A stretch of DNA of 64,000 bases from Halosaccharopolyspora lacisalsi (GTDB lineage Bacteria; Actinomycetota; Actinomycetes; Mycobacteriales; Pseudonocardiaceae). A program made the translations under genes and the position numbers. The DNA lies in contig NZ_JACGWZ010000001.1 in assembly GCF_014137975.1 (NCBI RefSeq), positions 496,001-560,000 of the forward strand, in the 5' to 3' direction. The notes beneath the pieces are model-generated. The model did no database searches. It was not told where the DNA came from and was given only the letters and a program-made list of their open reading frames with translations. Numbering within the stretch: the stretch's first letter is position 1; the number at the start of each line of letters is the position of its first letter. Of the stretch, positions 30,211-40,741 are shown one piece after another.

Positions 30211-30640
30211 ATGCGGGCGGCGTACAAGTGCGGGCGCCTGGTGTGGAACGAGCCCCTCGACGCGCGGCACCGCCGCTGGCACACCGAAGGCCGGCCCCCT
30301 CGTCCAAGGAAACCGACGCGGCGCCGGGGCAGTGGAAGGGAACCGTGAGCTGGCGTTCCCGCCCGAGGTGCCCTCGGTGCCGTTGCAGCGGGTCTTGCGG
30401 CATCAGCACACCGCGTTCGGAGGGTTCCGCCGCCAACTGGAATGCAAGGCCGAACGCGCCGGTAAGCGCGTCGTCGCGGTGAACCGCTGGTACCCGTCCG
30501 GCACAACGTGCTCTGCGTGTGGGCACCTGCTGAACCATCTGAAGCTGTCCGTGCGGGCGTGGACGTGCCCGCACTGCCGCACCCGGCACGACCGGGACGT
30601 GAACGCGGCGCAAAACATCCTCGCCGCTGTCGAGCGGTAG
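30211..30640 (+). pseudogene. Decayed TnpB (IS605-family OrfB) remnant
   Basis: The start (about 30211-30300) reads RAAYKCGRLVWNEPLDARHRRWHTEG, like the TnpB N-terminal helix, then hits a stop. In another frame 30380-30640 encodes HTAFGGFRRQLECKAERAGKRVVAVNRWYPSG followed by the zinc ribbon CSACGH...CPHC and HDRDVNAAQNILAAVE, the end of the RuvC-like domain. About 250 residues between are missing, including most of the catalytic core. Past the stop, AAGCAGGAAC near 30717-30726 resembles the conserved right-end/guide-RNA zone of such elements. It lies next to tRNA-Glu, a favoured insertion point. Confidence 0.7.
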
Positions 30641-30774
30641 CCGGGGAGAACCCCGCCGAATCCTGTGGAGCTGGTGTCGGTCGGCAAGGGTCCTCCCTTC
30701 CGCGGTCGGCCGCGAAGCAGGAACTATCGGGCGCGAGCCAGATGGGAATCCCCGACCTTGAGGTCGAGGAGCGG

Positions 30775-31476
30775 TCAAAGTCGGTTCTGCAGTCCCTCGG
30801 CGGCGGCGAGCAGGTCGGCCGCCCACCGGCCACCCGGTTTCCGTCCCATCCGGTCGATGGGGCCGGACACCGAGATGGCGGCCACCACGGTTCCTCCGGA
30901 GTCCCGCACCGGCGCCGACACGCTGGCCACCCCCGCCTCGCGCTCGGCGACGCTCTGGGCCCAACCGCGCCTGCGCACCTCCATGAGAGTGCGCTCCCCG
31001 AAGACGGCCTCGGCCAGCACCGCGCGCTGCGTGGCGGAATCGCCCCAGGCGGTCAGCACCTTGGCCGCGGAACCGGCGGCCATCGGCAGCGAGGTGTTGA
31101 CCGGTACCGTGTCGCGCAGCCCACTCGGCGGTTCCGCCGTGGACACGCACCGGCGCTGCATCCCGTCCCGTCGGTAGAGCTGGACGCTCTCGCCGGTGAC
31201 GTCCCGCAGTTTGGGCAGCACCACGGAGGCCGCCTCCAGCAGCGGATCGACCGCCCCGCCCGCGAGCTCGGCCAGCGCCGCACCGGCCCTCCAACGGCCG
31301 TCCGAACCGCGGCGCAGCATCCGGTGCACTTCCAGGCCGACGGCCAGCCGGTGCGCCGTGGCCCGGGGCAGCCCCGTGCGGTCACACAGCTCGGCGAGCC
31401 CGCACGGTTGCTCGGAAACCGCCTGAAGTACGGCCACTGCCTTGTCCAACACTCCGATACCGCTATGCTGTCCCAC
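30775..31476 (-). CDS. ndgR: IclR-family regulator (NdgR type)
   Basis: A 233-residue regulator with a winged helix (about 6-65, LAELCDRTGLPRATAHRLAVGLEVH) and an IclR effector domain (about 75-230, ESVQLYRRDG, MAAGSAAKVLTAWGD, and VASVSAPVRDSGGTVVAAISVSGP). It is divergent from leuCD, as are Streptomyces NdgR/AreB and M. tuberculosis Rv2989, which control leucine genes, so regulation of leuCD is inferred. The GTG at 31476 follows a TAATAT -10 box (31483-31488, reverse strand) by 6 bases, indicating a leaderless mRNA. Confidence 0.9.
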   Translation of the reverse strand: MGQHSGIGVLDKAVAVLQAVSEQPCGLAELCDRTGLPRATAHRLAVGLEVHRMLRRGSDGRWRAGAALAELAGGAVDPLLEAASVVLPKLRDVTGESVQLYRRDGMQRRCVSTAEPPSGLRDTVPVNTSLPMAAGSAAKVLTAWGDSATQRAVLAEAVFGERTLMEVRRRGWAQSVAEREAGVASVSAPVRDSGGTVVAAISVSGPIDRMGRKPGGRWAADLLAAAEGLQNRL

Positions 31477-31546
31477 GTAACGATATTAACGTCCCGGAAT
31501 CTGAGAAGTCCACTCAGTGGGACGCCGGTTCGGGTGTACCCGTGGA
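31470..31546. promoter_or_regulatory. Shared ndgR-leuC control region
   Basis: The 106-base gap between the divergent genes carries the leaderless ndgR -10 box TAATAT and an inverted pair GTCCCAC (31470-31476) and GTGGGAC (about 31517-31523). The latter flank the AACGATATTAACG segment. They are candidate NdgR sites, but I do not recognise an exact published motif. The leuC ribosome site GGGGAGGAG follows at 31573. Confidence 0.4.
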
Positions 31547-31582
31547 GAGATGGGTCACCCACAGCCTCGATGGGGAGGAGCG

Positions 31583-32983
31583 ATGGGTAAAACGCTCGCC
31601 GAGAAGGTTTGGGAGACGCACCTGGTGCGCCGTGGTCAGGGACACGAGCCCGACCTGCTCTACATCGATCTCCATCTGGTTCACGAGGTCACCAGCCCGC
31701 AGGCCTTCGAGGGGCTGCGGTTGGCGGACCGCTCCGTGCGCCGCCCCGACCTGACCCTGGCCACCGAAGACCACAACGTGCCGACCACCGGCGTGAACCT
31801 GCCGATCGCCGACCCGACCTCGCGGACCCAGGTGGACACGCTGCGGTCCAACTGCGAGGAGTTCGGCGTCCCGCTGTACCCGATGGGCGACGCCGAGCAG
31901 GGGATCGTGCACGTCGTGGGGCCACAGCTCGGCCTGACGCAGCCGGGTGCCACCGTGGTCTGCGGAGACAGCCACACGTCGACCCACGGCGCCTTCGGTG
32001 CGCTGGCCTTCGGCATCGGCACCTCGGAGGTCGAGCACGTGCTGGCCACCCAGACGCTGCCGTTGCGGCCGTTCAGGACGATGGCGATCAACATCGAGGG
32101 CAGCCTGCGCCCCGGCGTCACGAGCAAGGACGTCATTCTCGCCGTCATCGCCCGGATCGGAACCGGTGGCGGTCAGGGCTACGTCCTGGAGTACCGGGGC
32201 AGCGCCGTCGAGGAAATGTCCATGGAAGCACGCATGACGATGTGCAACATGTCCATCGAGGCGGGCGCGCGCGCCGGGATGATCGCCCCGGACGAGACCA
32301 CCTTCGAGTACCTGCGGGATCGCCCCCGGGCGCCCGAGGGCTCCGAGTGGGACACCGCCGTGGAGTACTGGCGGTCGTTGCGCACCGACGACGACGCGAC
32401 CTTCGACGCCGAGGTGACCATCGACGCCGACGAGCTGACCCCGTTCGTCACCTGGGGCACCAACCCCGGTCAGGGGCTCCCGCTGAGCGAGAACGTCCCC
32501 GCCCCGGAGGACATCGCCGACTCCGAGCAGCGGTATGCCACCGAGAAGGCACTGGACTACATGGGGCTGAAGGGTGGTGTCCCGCTGCGCGAGGTGACGG
32601 TGGACACCGTCTTCCTGGGGTCGTGCACCAACGGGCGCATCGAGGACCTGCGCACCGCCGCCGAGCTGCTGCGCGACCGCAAGGTCGCCACCGACGTGCG
32701 GATGCTGGTGGTGCCCGGCTCGATGAAGGTGCGGGAGCAGGCCGAGCAGGAGGGTCTCCACGAGGTCTTCACCACGGCCGGAGCCGAGTGGCGCGCGGCC
32801 GGATGCTCCATGTGCCTGGGCATGAACCCCGACCAGCTCACCCCGGGGGAGCGGTCGGCATCGACCTCCAACCGCAATTTCGAGGGGCGTCAGGGCAAGG
32901 GTGGACGCACCCACCTGGTTTCACCGGTCGTGGCGGCCGCCACCGCCGTGCGGGGCACCTTGTCTTCCCCGGAAGACCTGTAG
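31583..32983 (+). CDS. leuC: 3-isopropylmalate dehydratase large subunit
   Basis: A 466-residue aconitase-type subunit that binds the 4Fe-4S cluster and isomerises isopropylmalate. Cluster ligands are in [14 protein letters not shown] (about 345) and [15 protein letters not shown] (about 405, two Cys). [32 protein letters not shown] and [20 protein letters not shown] are further signatures. ATG 31583 has GGGGAGGAG just upstream, and the longer frame adds an unrelated stretch. It is followed by leuD in the same unit and can also act on citramalate. Confidence 0.97.
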   Translation: MGKTLAEKVWETHLVRRGQGHEPDLLYIDLHLVHEVTSPQAFEGLRLADRSVRRPDLTLATEDHNVPTTGVNLPIADPTSRTQVDTLRSNCEEFGVPLYPMGDAEQGIVHVVGPQLGLTQPGATVVCGDSHTSTHGAFGALAFGIGTSEVEHVLATQTLPLRPFRTMAINIEGSLRPGVTSKDVILAVIARIGTGGGQGYVLEYRGSAVEEMSMEARMTMCNMSIEAGARAGMIAPDETTFEYLRDRPRAPEGSEWDTAVEYWRSLRTDDDATFDAEVTIDADELTPFVTWGTNPGQGLPLSENVPAPEDIADSEQRYATEKALDYMGLKGGVPLREVTVDTVFLGSCTNGRIEDLRTAAELLRDRKVATDVRMLVVPGSMKVREQAEQEGLHEVFTTAGAEWRAAGCSMCLGMNPDQLTPGERSASTSNRNFEGRQGKGGRTHLVSPVVAAATAVRGTLSSPEDL

Positions 32984-33035
32984 GCGCGAGCCGCACGGCA
33001 CGAAAGACTCACGTTTCCGGACTTGGAGGAGCTCC

Positions 33036-33638
33036 ATGGAACCGTTCACCAGCCACACCGGTGTGGGCGTGCCCCTGCGCCGGTCCAACGTGGATACCGA
33101 CCAGATCATTCCAGCGGTCTATCTCAAGCGGGTCGCCCGCACCGGTTTCGAGGACGCGTTGTTCGCCGCATGGCGTTCCGACGAGAATTTCATTCTCAAC
33201 TCGGAGCCCTTCCGCAGCGGAAGTGTTCTGGTTGCCGGTCCGGACTTCGGCACCGGATCCTCCCGCGAGCACGCGGTGTGGGCGCTGAAGGACTACGGAT
33301 TCCGAGTGGTCATCTCCGCGCGCTTCGCCGACATCTTCCGGGGGAACGCGGGCAAGCAGGGACTGCTCGCCGCCGAATGCGATCAGTCCGATGTGGAACT
33401 GATCTGGAAGTTGCTGGAAAACGAACCCGGCACTCCGGTCACGGTGGATCTCGAGCAGCGGACCATCCGGGTCAAGGACCTCACCGTGTCCTTCGGCATC
33501 GACGACTACACCCGCTGGCGCTTGCTGGAGGGCTTCGACGACATCGGGCTGACCATGCGTGAAGCCGAAGCGATCGCCACGTTCGAGGAGAGCCGACCGA
33601 GCTTCGCTCCCAGCACGGCGCCCGCCCCGACGGAGTGA
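33036..33638 (+). CDS. leuD: 3-isopropylmalate dehydratase small subunit
   Basis: A 200-residue partner of LeuC. It opens [32 protein letters not shown], has the substrate-binding segment [27 protein letters not shown] and a C-terminal [22 protein letters not shown] 33036 has GGAGGAG upstream, 52 bases after leuC. A hairpin at 33651-33691 ends the unit. Confidence 0.96.
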   Translation: MEPFTSHTGVGVPLRRSNVDTDQIIPAVYLKRVARTGFEDALFAAWRSDENFILNSEPFRSGSVLVAGPDFGTGSSREHAVWALKDYGFRVVISARFADIFRGNAGKQGLLAAECDQSDVELIWKLLENEPGTPVTVDLEQRTIRVKDLTVSFGIDDYTRWRLLEGFDDIGLTMREAEAIATFEESRPSFAPSTAPAPTE

Positions 33639-33650
33639 GCGAGTGTTCCC

Positions 33651-33691
33651 GCGGGCGTGTTTTCGCCGACCGAGGCCGAAAATGCGCCCGC
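33651..33691 (+). terminator. Hairpin after leuCD
   Basis: GCGGGCG pairs with CGCCCGC and TTTTCG pairs with CGAAAA across a small TG/TG mismatch (33651-33691). The long interrupted stem 12 bases after the leuD stop is a probable transcription end before the hupB promoter. Confidence 0.55.
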
Positions 33692-33861
33692 GCGGAGCCA
33701 TTCGAGAAGCCTCGCCGTCACGGTGGGGGCGAGCGTGAGCATCCGGTGTTTGCCGCCATCCCAACGAAAAGGGGTGCGACGAATGGCATTCGGCTGTGTG
33801 TGGATTTACCGTGGCCTTGAGTCGGCCCGACGGGGTCGTTGTCGTCCTGGGAGGGACTGAC

Positions 33862-34818
33862 ATGAACAAGGCCCAACTCATCGAGGCGCTGGCCGAACGC
33901 CTCGGGGACAAGAAGACCGCGAATCAGGCAGTGGAAGACGTCACGGACATCATCGTCCGCAACGTCAACAAGGGCGAGAAGGTCAACATCACCGGTTTCG
34001 GTGTTTTCGAGAAGCGTGCTCGTGCGGCCCGCACCGCGCGCAATCCCCGTACCGGGGAGGCCGTTCGGGTCCGCAAGACCAACGTTCCCGCCTTCCGCCC
34101 GGGCACCCAGTTCAAGGAGGTCGTGGGAGGTCGCCGCAAGCTCTCCCGCGCCGGTTCGGCGAAGACGGGCGGCACCACGGCGACCACGCGCGGGACCGCG
34201 AAATCCACCACCACCAAGAGCACCACGAGCGGAACGACTGCGGCGAAGACGGGCGCCGCGAAGGCGAGTACCGCGAAGGCGCCGAGTACGTCCAAGGCGG
34301 CGTCGTCGAGCAAGACCAGCGCCGCCAAGGCGAGCACAGCCAAGACCAGTACCGCCAAGGCGCCGAGTGCCGCCAAGGCGAGTGCGTCCAAGGCGACTAC
34401 CGGGGCCTCCAAGGCGAGCACCGGGACGAGCAAGGCGTCGTCGAGCAAGACCAGCGCCGCCAAGGCGAGCACAGCCAAGACCAGTACCGCCAAGGCGCCG
34501 AGTGCCGCCAAGGCGAGTGCGTCCAAGGCGACTACCGGGGCCTCCAAGGCGAGCACCGGGACGAGCAAGGCGTCGTCGAGCAAGACCAGCGCCGCCAAGG
34601 CGCCGAGTGCCGCCAAGGCGAGTGCGTCCAAGGCGACTACCGGGGCCTCCAAGGCGAGCACCGGGACGAGCAAGGCGTCGTCGAGCAAGACCAGCGCCGC
34701 CAAGACCAGCTCGGCGCAGCCGACTACCGCCAGGACGAGCTCGGCGAAGAGCGGTACCGCGAAGGGGGGCACCACCAAGAGCAGCACGAGCAAGTCCACG
34801 CGCGGCACCAAGAAGTGA
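33862..34818 (+). CDS. hupB: Histone-like protein HupB with a repeat-expanded Lys/Ala tail
   Basis: A 318-residue nucleoid protein. Residues 1-90 are a normal HU fold ([18 protein letters not shown]...[29 protein letters not shown]), which binds DNA as a dimer. The remaining 228 residues form a Lys, Ala, Ser and Thr tail, twice as long as in the 214-residue mycobacterial HupB, built largely from a 45-residue unit repeated at DNA level (34303-34710). The tail carries SAAKxS and xSKA motifs that could be modified and bind DNA. ATG 33862 follows GGGAGGG. A TACCGT -10 box is at 33807-33812. Confidence 0.95.
   Translation: MNKAQLIEALAERLGDKKTANQAVEDVTDIIVRNVNKGEKVNITGFGVFEKRARAARTARNPRTGEAVRVRKTNVPAFRPGTQFKEVVGGRRKLSRAGSAKTGGTTATTRGTAKSTTTKSTTSGTTAAKTGAAKASTAKAPSTSKAASSSKTSAAKASTAKTSTAKAPSAAKASASKATTGASKASTGTSKASSSKTSAAKASTAKTSTAKAPSAAKASASKATTGASKASTGTSKASSSKTSAAKAPSAAKASASKATTGASKASTGTSKASSSKTSAAKTSSAQPTTARTSSAKSGTAKGGTTKSSTSKSTRGTKK
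34303..34710 (+). repeat. 135-bp minisatellite inside hupB
   Basis: Unit 1 (34303-34437) and unit 2 (34438-34572) are identical 135-bp copies. Unit 3 (34573-34677) is the same but lacks 30 bp, and a partial fourth copy begins at 34678. All stay in frame, encoding 45-, 45- and 35-residue Lys/Ala/Ser/Thr repeats. Confidence 0.9.
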
Positions 34819-34851
34819 CCCGCGAATCGCTGAGCTCGGGAGGAGCCGGAA

Positions 34852-35844
34852 TCACACCGGCGGTGGCAGGTAGTCGGCCGCCGCCAGTCGGAGACCCGTC
34901 CCGCTGTCCGAGTCCGCTCGCAGCGTCAGCGTCCACACGCTCGCTTTCTTGGCCGGTATCTCCTCCAGGACCAGCCCGGCCGCGGACGCCAGCCGCCGCA
35001 CGAGGTCGGGGATGACATCGCCCTGACTGCAGACCAGGGCGGTACCCGGCGACGAGGCGATCCGCAGCAGCCGGTCGACCGCGGCCGGCGGGTCCTGCCA
35101 GTACTCCTGTTCCGTCAGCAGGGGCTCGGGACCGATGTCCGCACCCAGGTCCTCGGCCACGGGTTCCACGGTCCGTTCACAGCGCACTAGCGGTGCGGAG
35201 TGCACGCGCTGGGGACCGAACAGGGGCAGCAATGTCCGCAGCGCTCGCTGCTGGCGCACTCCCGCCTCGCTGAGGGGACGCAGTGCGTCCTCCCCGCTGA
35301 ACTCGGAGCTTTTGCCCGCCTTGGCGTGTCGCACCAGCAGCAGGGTGACGACGTCGGTGGGCAGCTCGTCGAAGGCGTCGAGGACCATCCCGTCATGGGC
35401 GTGGGTGAGCTGTTCGCGCGCCTTGTCGGTGGTCATCCACCGCAGCTCGTCGACCTCGTCGTTGGCAACGAACGTCCCTTCGCGCACGTGTGCGCAGAAG
35501 TAGTCCACGAACTTGGCGGACCAACCGTCGTCCACCGGGACCCGGTAGGTGATTCGCCGCAGGTACCGCGACAGCACGCACGTCAGCCCGGTCTCCTCGG
35601 TGACCTCGCGCGCGGCCGTGTGGGCGACGGTCTCCCCGGGGTCGAGCTTGCCCTTCGGCAGTGACCAGTCGTCGTAGTGGGGACGGTGCACCAGCGCGAT
35701 CTCCGGTACTCCGTCGGTGCGTGCGCGCCAGACCACGGCACCCGCCGCACGCACGATTCGCGTGCCCTCCCGAACCGGTTCGGGCGCTTCCTGTCGTGCG
35801 GTTGCCGGATCGGACTCCGCCTCGTCGACCACGTTCTCGGTCAT
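34852..35844 (-). CDS. mutT1: MutT1-type Nudix hydrolase fused to a histidine phosphatase
   Basis: A 330-residue two-domain protein. The N-terminal Nudix domain has the box GKLDPGETVAHTAAREVTEETGL (about 67-89) and hydrolyses oxidised nucleotides or diadenosine polyphosphates in the mycobacterial homologue. The C-terminal histidine phosphatase has LLLVRHAKAGKS (about 170), in which the RHA His is phosphorylated. ATG 35844 has GAGGAA upstream and lies 7 bases after the ppk stop on the same strand, so the two are probably one transcript, as in M. tuberculosis (Rv2984-Rv2985). A GTG at 35865 is a less likely start. Confidence 0.93.
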   Translation of the reverse strand: MTENVVDEAESDPATARQEAPEPVREGTRIVRAAGAVVWRARTDGVPEIALVHRPHYDDWSLPKGKLDPGETVAHTAAREVTEETGLTCVLSRYLRRITYRVPVDDGWSAKFVDYFCAHVREGTFVANDEVDELRWMTTDKAREQLTHAHDGMVLDAFDELPTDVVTLLLVRHAKAGKSSEFSGEDALRPLSEAGVRQQRALRTLLPLFGPQRVHSAPLVRCERTVEPVAEDLGADIGPEPLLTEQEYWQDPPAAVDRLLRIASSPGTALVCSQGDVIPDLVRRLASAAGLVLEEIPAKKASVWTLTLRADSDSGTGLRLAAADYLPPPV

Positions 35845-35851
35845 CGGTTCC

Positions 35852-38146
35852 TCAAACCTTCGCACCGTGACGGCGCAGCATTTCCATCTGGTGATCGTTG
35901 ACGTACTCGCCCTCGCGGGGCGAGGCCTCCCAATTTCCCCTGGCGTTGAGCACCCAGCACCGGGTGTTCGGATGCAGCGCGGAGTCGAACAGCGCGTCGA
36001 TTTCCGCGGTCAGGCGGGAGTCGGTGACCCGGACCTGGGTTTCCACGCGCCGGTCCAGATTGCGGTGCATCATGTCGGCGCTGCCGATCCAGTGCTCGTC
36101 GGCTCCGACGAAGTGGAACACCCGCGAGTGCTCCAGGAACCGTCCCAGGATCGAACGAACCTCGATGTTCTCGCTGAGTCCGGCGACACCGGCCTTCAAC
36201 GCGCAGATACCCCGCACGACGATGCTGACGGGCACTCCGGCCAGCGAGGCGCGGTACAGCGCGTCGATGATCTGCTCGTCGACCAGCGAGTTCACCTTCA
36301 TCCGGATCCCGCTGCCCTCACCGGCGCGGGCGTGGGCGATCTCGCCCTCGATGCGTTCGACGATGCCGGTGCGGATGCCCTGGGGCGAGACCAGGACTCG
36401 CCGGTAGGTGTCGTGGCGGGCGTAGCCGGTGAGCACGTTGAACAGGTCGGTGAGGTCGGACCCCACCTCGTCGTCGGCGGTGAGCAGGCCCAGATCCTCG
36501 TAGGTGCGCGCGGTCTTGGGGTTGTAGTTGCCCGTGCCCAGGTGGCAGTAGCGACGCAGCGAGGCCTCCTCCTGGCGCACCACCAGCGCGATCTTGCAGT
36601 GCGTCTTCAGCCCCACCAGGCCGTAGACGACGTGCACCCCGGAACGCTCCAGCGTCCTGGCCCACTGGATGTTGGCCTGCTCGTCGAAGCGGGCCTTGAG
36701 CTCGACCAGGGCCACGACCTGCTTACCCGCCTCGGCGGCGTCGATGAGCGCGTTGACGATGGGCGAGTCACCCGAGGTGCGGTACAGCGTCTGCTTGATC
36801 GCCAGCACGTTCGGGTCGGTGGCGGCCTGCTCGATGAAGCGCTGCACCGACGTGGAGAAGGCGTGGTACGGGTGATGCAGCAGGCTGTCGCCCTCGCGCA
36901 GCGTGGCGAACACGCTCTTGGGCGTGGGGCTCTCGGCGAACGCCGGGTGCGTCGCGGGTACGAACGGCCCGTCCTTGAGGTCCGGACGTTGCAGCCTGTC
37001 CAGCTGGAACAGGCACGACAGGTCCAGCAGTCCGTGCGCCTGGACCACGTCGTGGCGGTCGACGTCGAGCTCCCGCAGCAGCAGCTCGAGCATCGTCTCG
37101 CTCATGGTGTCGGTGATCTCCAACCGCACCGGGGGACCGAACCGGCGCCGTGCCAGTTCCCGTTCCATGGCCTGGAGCAGGTCCTCGTCGCGGTCCTCCT
37201 CGACCTCCAGGTCGGCGTTGCGGGTGACCCGGAACACGTGGTGCTCGATGACTTCCATCCCGGGGAAGAGCTTGTCCAGGTGCGCGGCGATGAGGTCTTC
37301 CAGCGGAAGGAACGTCGCCTGCTCGTGGTCGCGGTTGTCCTCGATGCGTATCAGGCGCTGCACGTTGTCCGGAACCTTGACCCTGGCGAACCGGCGAAGT
37401 CCCTCGTCCGGGTCGGCGACGGTGACGGCCAGGTTCAGCGACAGCCCCGAGATGTAGGGGAAGGGGTGGGCCGGATCGACGGCCAGCGGCGTGAGCACCG
37501 GGAAGACGTGTTCCTCGAAGTACCGCTTGAGCCGGTCGCGGTCGTGGGTGCCGAGTTCGTCCCAGCTCACCAGGAAGACCCCGTTGGCCTCGAGCTCGGG
37601 CAGCAGTTCCTCGTCGAAGACCCGGGCGAGTTTCTCGACGAGATCCTGGTTGCGGACCGAGATGCGGGTGAGCTGTTCGTGCGGTGTCAGGCCGTCGGCG
37701 CTGCGTACCGACAGCCCGGTCTCCTCGCGGCGCTTGAGCCCGGCCACGCGCACCATGTAGAACTCGTCCAGGTTGGAGGCGAAGATCGCCATGAACCTGG
37801 CGCGTTCGAGGACGGGCTGGGACGGGTCCTCGGCCACGGCCAGCACCCGGGCGTTGAAGTCCAGCGCGGAGAGTTCGCGGTTGAGGTAGCGGTCCTCCGG
37901 CAGGTCGGTGCTGGCCGCCGCGCGGGTCACCGCCGGTGGCGCCGCGGGGACCTTGACCTCCTCGACGCCGGTGTCCTCGCCGTGCTCCGGCTGTCCCGGA
38001 GCGTGCTCGCCGGTGCGGCGGGTGGCCGGGCGCGGAGTACGGTGCGCGTTGCCGCGCCTTCTGGTGGAGCCCGCCGCCTTCGTGCGGGGGCTTGGTTCTT
38101 CCCGGGACTCTTTCTGGTCGGGCTGGCGGGCGTCGTCCGTACTCAC
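35852..38146 (-). CDS. ppk1: Polyphosphate kinase 1
   Basis: A 764-residue enzyme that builds polyphosphate from ATP. About 80 disordered basic residues precede the N domain ([24 protein letters not shown]). The catalytic phospholipase-D-like half has the autophosphorylation His in [14 protein letters not shown] and the later [24 protein letters not shown]. The start is taken as GTG 38146 because it overlaps the cofC stop by four bases (GTGA), although an ATG at 38155 is also possible. It precedes mutT1 on the same strand. Confidence 0.94.
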   Translation of the reverse strand: MSTDDARQPDQKESREEPSPRTKAAGSTRRRGNAHRTPRPATRRTGEHAPGQPEHGEDTGVEEVKVPAAPPAVTRAAASTDLPEDRYLNRELSALDFNARVLAVAEDPSQPVLERARFMAIFASNLDEFYMVRVAGLKRREETGLSVRSADGLTPHEQLTRISVRNQDLVEKLARVFDEELLPELEANGVFLVSWDELGTHDRDRLKRYFEEHVFPVLTPLAVDPAHPFPYISGLSLNLAVTVADPDEGLRRFARVKVPDNVQRLIRIEDNRDHEQATFLPLEDLIAAHLDKLFPGMEVIEHHVFRVTRNADLEVEEDRDEDLLQAMERELARRRFGPPVRLEITDTMSETMLELLLRELDVDRHDVVQAHGLLDLSCLFQLDRLQRPDLKDGPFVPATHPAFAESPTPKSVFATLREGDSLLHHPYHAFSTSVQRFIEQAATDPNVLAIKQTLYRTSGDSPIVNALIDAAEAGKQVVALVELKARFDEQANIQWARTLERSGVHVVYGLVGLKTHCKIALVVRQEEASLRRYCHLGTGNYNPKTARTYEDLGLLTADDEVGSDLTDLFNVLTGYARHDTYRRVLVSPQGIRTGIVERIEGEIAHARAGEGSGIRMKVNSLVDEQIIDALYRASLAGVPVSIVVRGICALKAGVAGLSENIEVRSILGRFLEHSRVFHFVGADEHWIGSADMMHRNLDRRVETQVRVTDSRLTAEIDALFDSALHPNTRCWVLNARGNWEASPREGEYVNDHQMEMLRRHGAKV

Positions 38147-38820
38147 GTCTCCCATTGTCGCGCACCCGGTGCTGAGTCCGTGCTCTCGATGGGGACACCG
38201 CGCAGCCGGGCGCTGGTGCGCGGGCCCAGTCCCAGCTCGGTGGCGGCGACCAGGTCCGCTGCCGTGTCCACGTCGCAACGCAGGGTCTCCCAGGGGCCGT
38301 CCAGTCGCTTGGCGTCCTCGACGTGGGCCCGAGCCGATCCCGGCCCGAACCGGGGAGCCAGCGGTGTTCCCGCCGCGGCCACCAGCAGTGTCGTCCCGGT
38401 GCCCTGGCGGTCGGGGCAGAAGGCCCGCTCACCGCCGGCCGCGTCCAGCGCCGCTTCCAGGTCGGCACCGCGCAGGGCGGGCAGATCCGCCTGGAGCGCT
38501 CCGATCCGCGCGTTCCGGTTCCTGCCGCGCAACACGCCGTCGGCGTGTTGCAGCGCGGCGTTCAGCCCCGCGGAGGGAGAATCGGGCAGGACTTCGATCC
38601 CTTCGGCGGCGAAGCAGGTGCTCAGATGTGGGTCGGAGGTGACGACGACGATCGTGCGCACCCCGGCGGCGTCGCGTGCGGCGGAAACCGTGTCCCGCGC
38701 CACGGCCGTGACGAGCGCCGCGTGATCCCGTGTCCGCCCGTCCTCGGTGCTACCGAGCAGCCGGGACTTGGCGACGTGGAGCGGTTTGATCGGTACGAGC
38801 AGCTGCACACCGGCGGTCAC
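38143..38820 (-). CDS. cofC: CofC/FbiD guanylyltransferase (coenzyme F420 synthesis)
   Basis: A 225-residue nucleotidyltransferase. It opens [23 protein letters not shown], the nucleotide-binding segment, then [56 protein letters not shown] and the later GTGTTLLVA segment that contacts the metal. Family members activate phosphoenolpyruvate or 2-phospholactate with GTP to start F420 side-chain assembly. The Rv2983 homologue (FbiD) occupies the same place next to ppk. The start (GTG 38820 or 38808) is uncertain. It overlaps ppk by four bases. Confidence 0.85.
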   Translation of the reverse strand: MTAGVQLLVPIKPLHVAKSRLLGSTEDGRTRDHAALVTAVARDTVSAARDAAGVRTIVVVTSDPHLSTCFAAEGIEVLPDSPSAGLNAALQHADGVLRGRNRNARIGALQADLPALRGADLEAALDAAGGERAFCPDRQGTGTTLLVAAAGTPLAPRFGPGSARAHVEDAKRLDGPWETLRCDVDTAADLVAATELGLGPRTSARLRGVPIESTDSAPGARQWET

Positions 38821-38937
38821 CGCACCATGGTGCGCTCTCGCGGTGGATTCTTGCCACGACCGGTGGTCCGGCGCGGCGGGCAGGACCGCGCCGGGTAAAT
38901 TCGACAGCTGCTCAGGTGCGCGGACAAGGAGTTTGGC

Positions 38938-39717
38938 GTGGCGGAACCGAAGAGTCTCAGGCGCGAACGCAGGCAAACCAGGGAAACCGGGCGCAAGGGC
39001 GCGGGCAAGCTCTGGCTCGGCCTGGCCGTGGTCGTGTTCTACCCGATCAAGGCGTTGCTGGCCCGGACGAAGGTGATCGGTCTGGAGCGGCTGCCAGCCG
39101 AGGGGCCGGTGCTGCTGGTGCTCAACCACGTCTCGCACCTGGACCCGATCTACGACGCGGTCACCGTGCACCGCGCCGGGCGAGTTCCCCGCTTCCTGGC
39201 CAAGAACACGCTGTGGAACGTGCCGGTGCTGAACAGGGTGCTCGACGGGGTCGATCAGATCCCGGTGTACCGGGGGACCTCCGACGCGCACAAGAGTCTG
39301 CGGGAGGCCCACCGGGCGCTGGAGCGGGACAAGGTGATCCTGATCTATCCCGACGGCACGATCACCAAGGATCCGCAGGGGTGGCCGATGATGCCGCGGA
39401 TCGGCGTGGCACAGCTGGCGTTGGAGCACGACATCCCGGTCATCCCGGTGGCTCGCTGGGGCACGCGCGCCGTCTACGACCACTACAACAAGAAGTTCCG
39501 GCCGCTTCCCCGCAAGCAGGTCAGCATCAAGCTCGGTGAGCCCGTCGATCTGTCGGAGTACCGCGGTCGCGAGTTGGACAACCGGACGTTGCGCGACGCG
39601 ACGAATCTGATCATGCGGCGTGTGCGGGACCTGCTCGGTGAGATTCGCGACGAGCAGCCGCCCGCCGAGTTCTACTCGACCCGCAAGTCCCGCGTCGCCG
39701 AGGGCGAGAATGAGTGA
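38938..39717 (+). CDS. plsC: 1-acyl-glycerol-3-phosphate acyltransferase (PlsC family)
   Basis: A 259-residue membrane-associated acyltransferase that adds the second acyl chain to make phosphatidate. The catalytic NHX4D motif is NHVSHLD (about residues 63-69), with [17 protein letters not shown] and the substrate motif [14 protein letters not shown] (about 138). A hydrophobic helix lies at about 25-40 after a basic leader. GTG 38938 follows AAGGAG. It overlaps gpsA by 8 bases, making a phospholipid-precursor pair. The exact acyl acceptor is inferred from the family. Confidence 0.9.
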   Translation: MAEPKSLRRERRQTRETGRKGAGKLWLGLAVVVFYPIKALLARTKVIGLERLPAEGPVLLVLNHVSHLDPIYDAVTVHRAGRVPRFLAKNTLWNVPVLNRVLDGVDQIPVYRGTSDAHKSLREAHRALERDKVILIYPDGTITKDPQGWPMMPRIGVAQLALEHDIPVIPVARWGTRAVYDHYNKKFRPLPRKQVSIKLGEPVDLSEYRGRELDNRTLRDATNLIMRRVRDLLGEIRDEQPPAEFYSTRKSRVAEGENE

Positions 39718-40729
39718 GCACGCCGTGCATCGGGTCGCCGTCCTCGGCGCGGGCACGTGGGGCACGACGTTCGCCAAGGTGCTCGCCGACGCGGGCTGCG
39801 ACGTGACGCTGTGGGCGCGGCGAGCGGCGGTGGCCGACGCGGTCAACGCGAAGCGGATCAATACCGAGTACCTGCCCGACGTGGAGCTTCCCCCGTCGCT
39901 GCGGGCGACCGACGACGCGGCCGAGGCGCTGCACGGCGCCGATGCCGTGGTCCTGGCCGTTCCCAGTCAGTCGTTGCGCGAGAACCTGGCCGGCTGGCAG
40001 CCGCTGCTGCCGCCGGCGGCCACCCTGGTCAGCCTCGCCAAGGGCGTCGAGCTGAGCACGCTCAAGCGGATGAGCGAGGTGGTCGCCGAGGTCGCCGACG
40101 TCGCCATGAGCAGGGTCGCGGTGGTCTCCGGACCGAACCTGGCCCGCGAGGTCGCCGAGGAGCAGCCGACCGCCACGGTGGTGGCCTGCGGGGACCACGA
40201 TCGGGCCGTGGCGTTGCAGCACGCCTGCTCGACCGGGTACTTCCGCCCGTACACCAACACCGACCTCGTGGGCGTCGAACTGGCCGGTGCGTGCAAGAAC
40301 GTGATCGCGTTGGCCTGCGGGATGGCCTCCGGTCTCGGCTACGGCTCCAACACGATGTCCACCCTGATCACCAGGGGACTGGCCGAGACCGGCAGGCTCG
40401 GAGCGGTGCTCGGTGCGGACCCGATGACCTTCGCAGGGCTGGCCGGGCTGGGCGATCTCGTGGCCACCTGCGCCTCACCGCTGTCGCGCAACCGCACCTT
40501 CGGGCAGCGGCTGGGACGGGGGGAGTCGCTGAGTCAGGCGCAGGAAGCCGCGCACGGTCAGGTGGCCGAGGGCGTGAAATCGTGTTCGTCGCTGCGCGAG
40601 CTGGCCGAGCGGCACGGTGTCGAGATGCCGCTCACCGACGTCGTCTACCGCGTGTGTCACGAGGGGGTCGACCCCGGACCGGCGGCGGGGCGGTTGCTCG
40701 GCCGCGAACGCAAGCCCGAGCGTTCCTGA
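39710..40729 (+). CDS. gpsA: Glycerol-3-phosphate dehydrogenase (NAD(P)+)
   Basis: A 339-residue enzyme making glycerol 3-phosphate for phospholipids. It opens [33 protein letters not shown] with the NAD motif [23 protein letters not shown] and the catalytic Lys in [28 protein letters not shown] are typical. ATG 39710 lies inside the plsC end (ATGAGTGA), implying translational coupling. Its product is the upstream precursor for the PlsC step. Confidence 0.96.
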   Translation: MSEHAVHRVAVLGAGTWGTTFAKVLADAGCDVTLWARRAAVADAVNAKRINTEYLPDVELPPSLRATDDAAEALHGADAVVLAVPSQSLRENLAGWQPLLPPAATLVSLAKGVELSTLKRMSEVVAEVADVAMSRVAVVSGPNLAREVAEEQPTATVVACGDHDRAVALQHACSTGYFRPYTNTDLVGVELAGACKNVIALACGMASGLGYGSNTMSTLITRGLAETGRLGAVLGADPMTFAGLAGLGDLVATCASPLSRNRTFGQRLGRGESLSQAQEAAHGQVAEGVKSCSSLRELAERHGVEMPLTDVVYRVCHEGVDPGPAAGRLLGRERKPERS

Positions 40730-40741
40730 ACAGGAGACACC

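Noticed and set aside
29983-30760. Integrated prophage or genomic island at tRNA-Glu
   Set aside because: No integrase, phage genes or duplicated tRNA end beyond the full tandem copy are seen. Only a TnpB fragment is present.
34303-34710. CRISPR array
   Set aside because: The repeats are adjacent, in frame and encode the HupB tail. There are no spacers or cas genes.
35717-38725. A 1002-codon open frame on the plus strand opposite ppk
   Set aside because: It is the shadow of polyphosphate kinase and part of cofC; the protein is low in complexity and has no motif.
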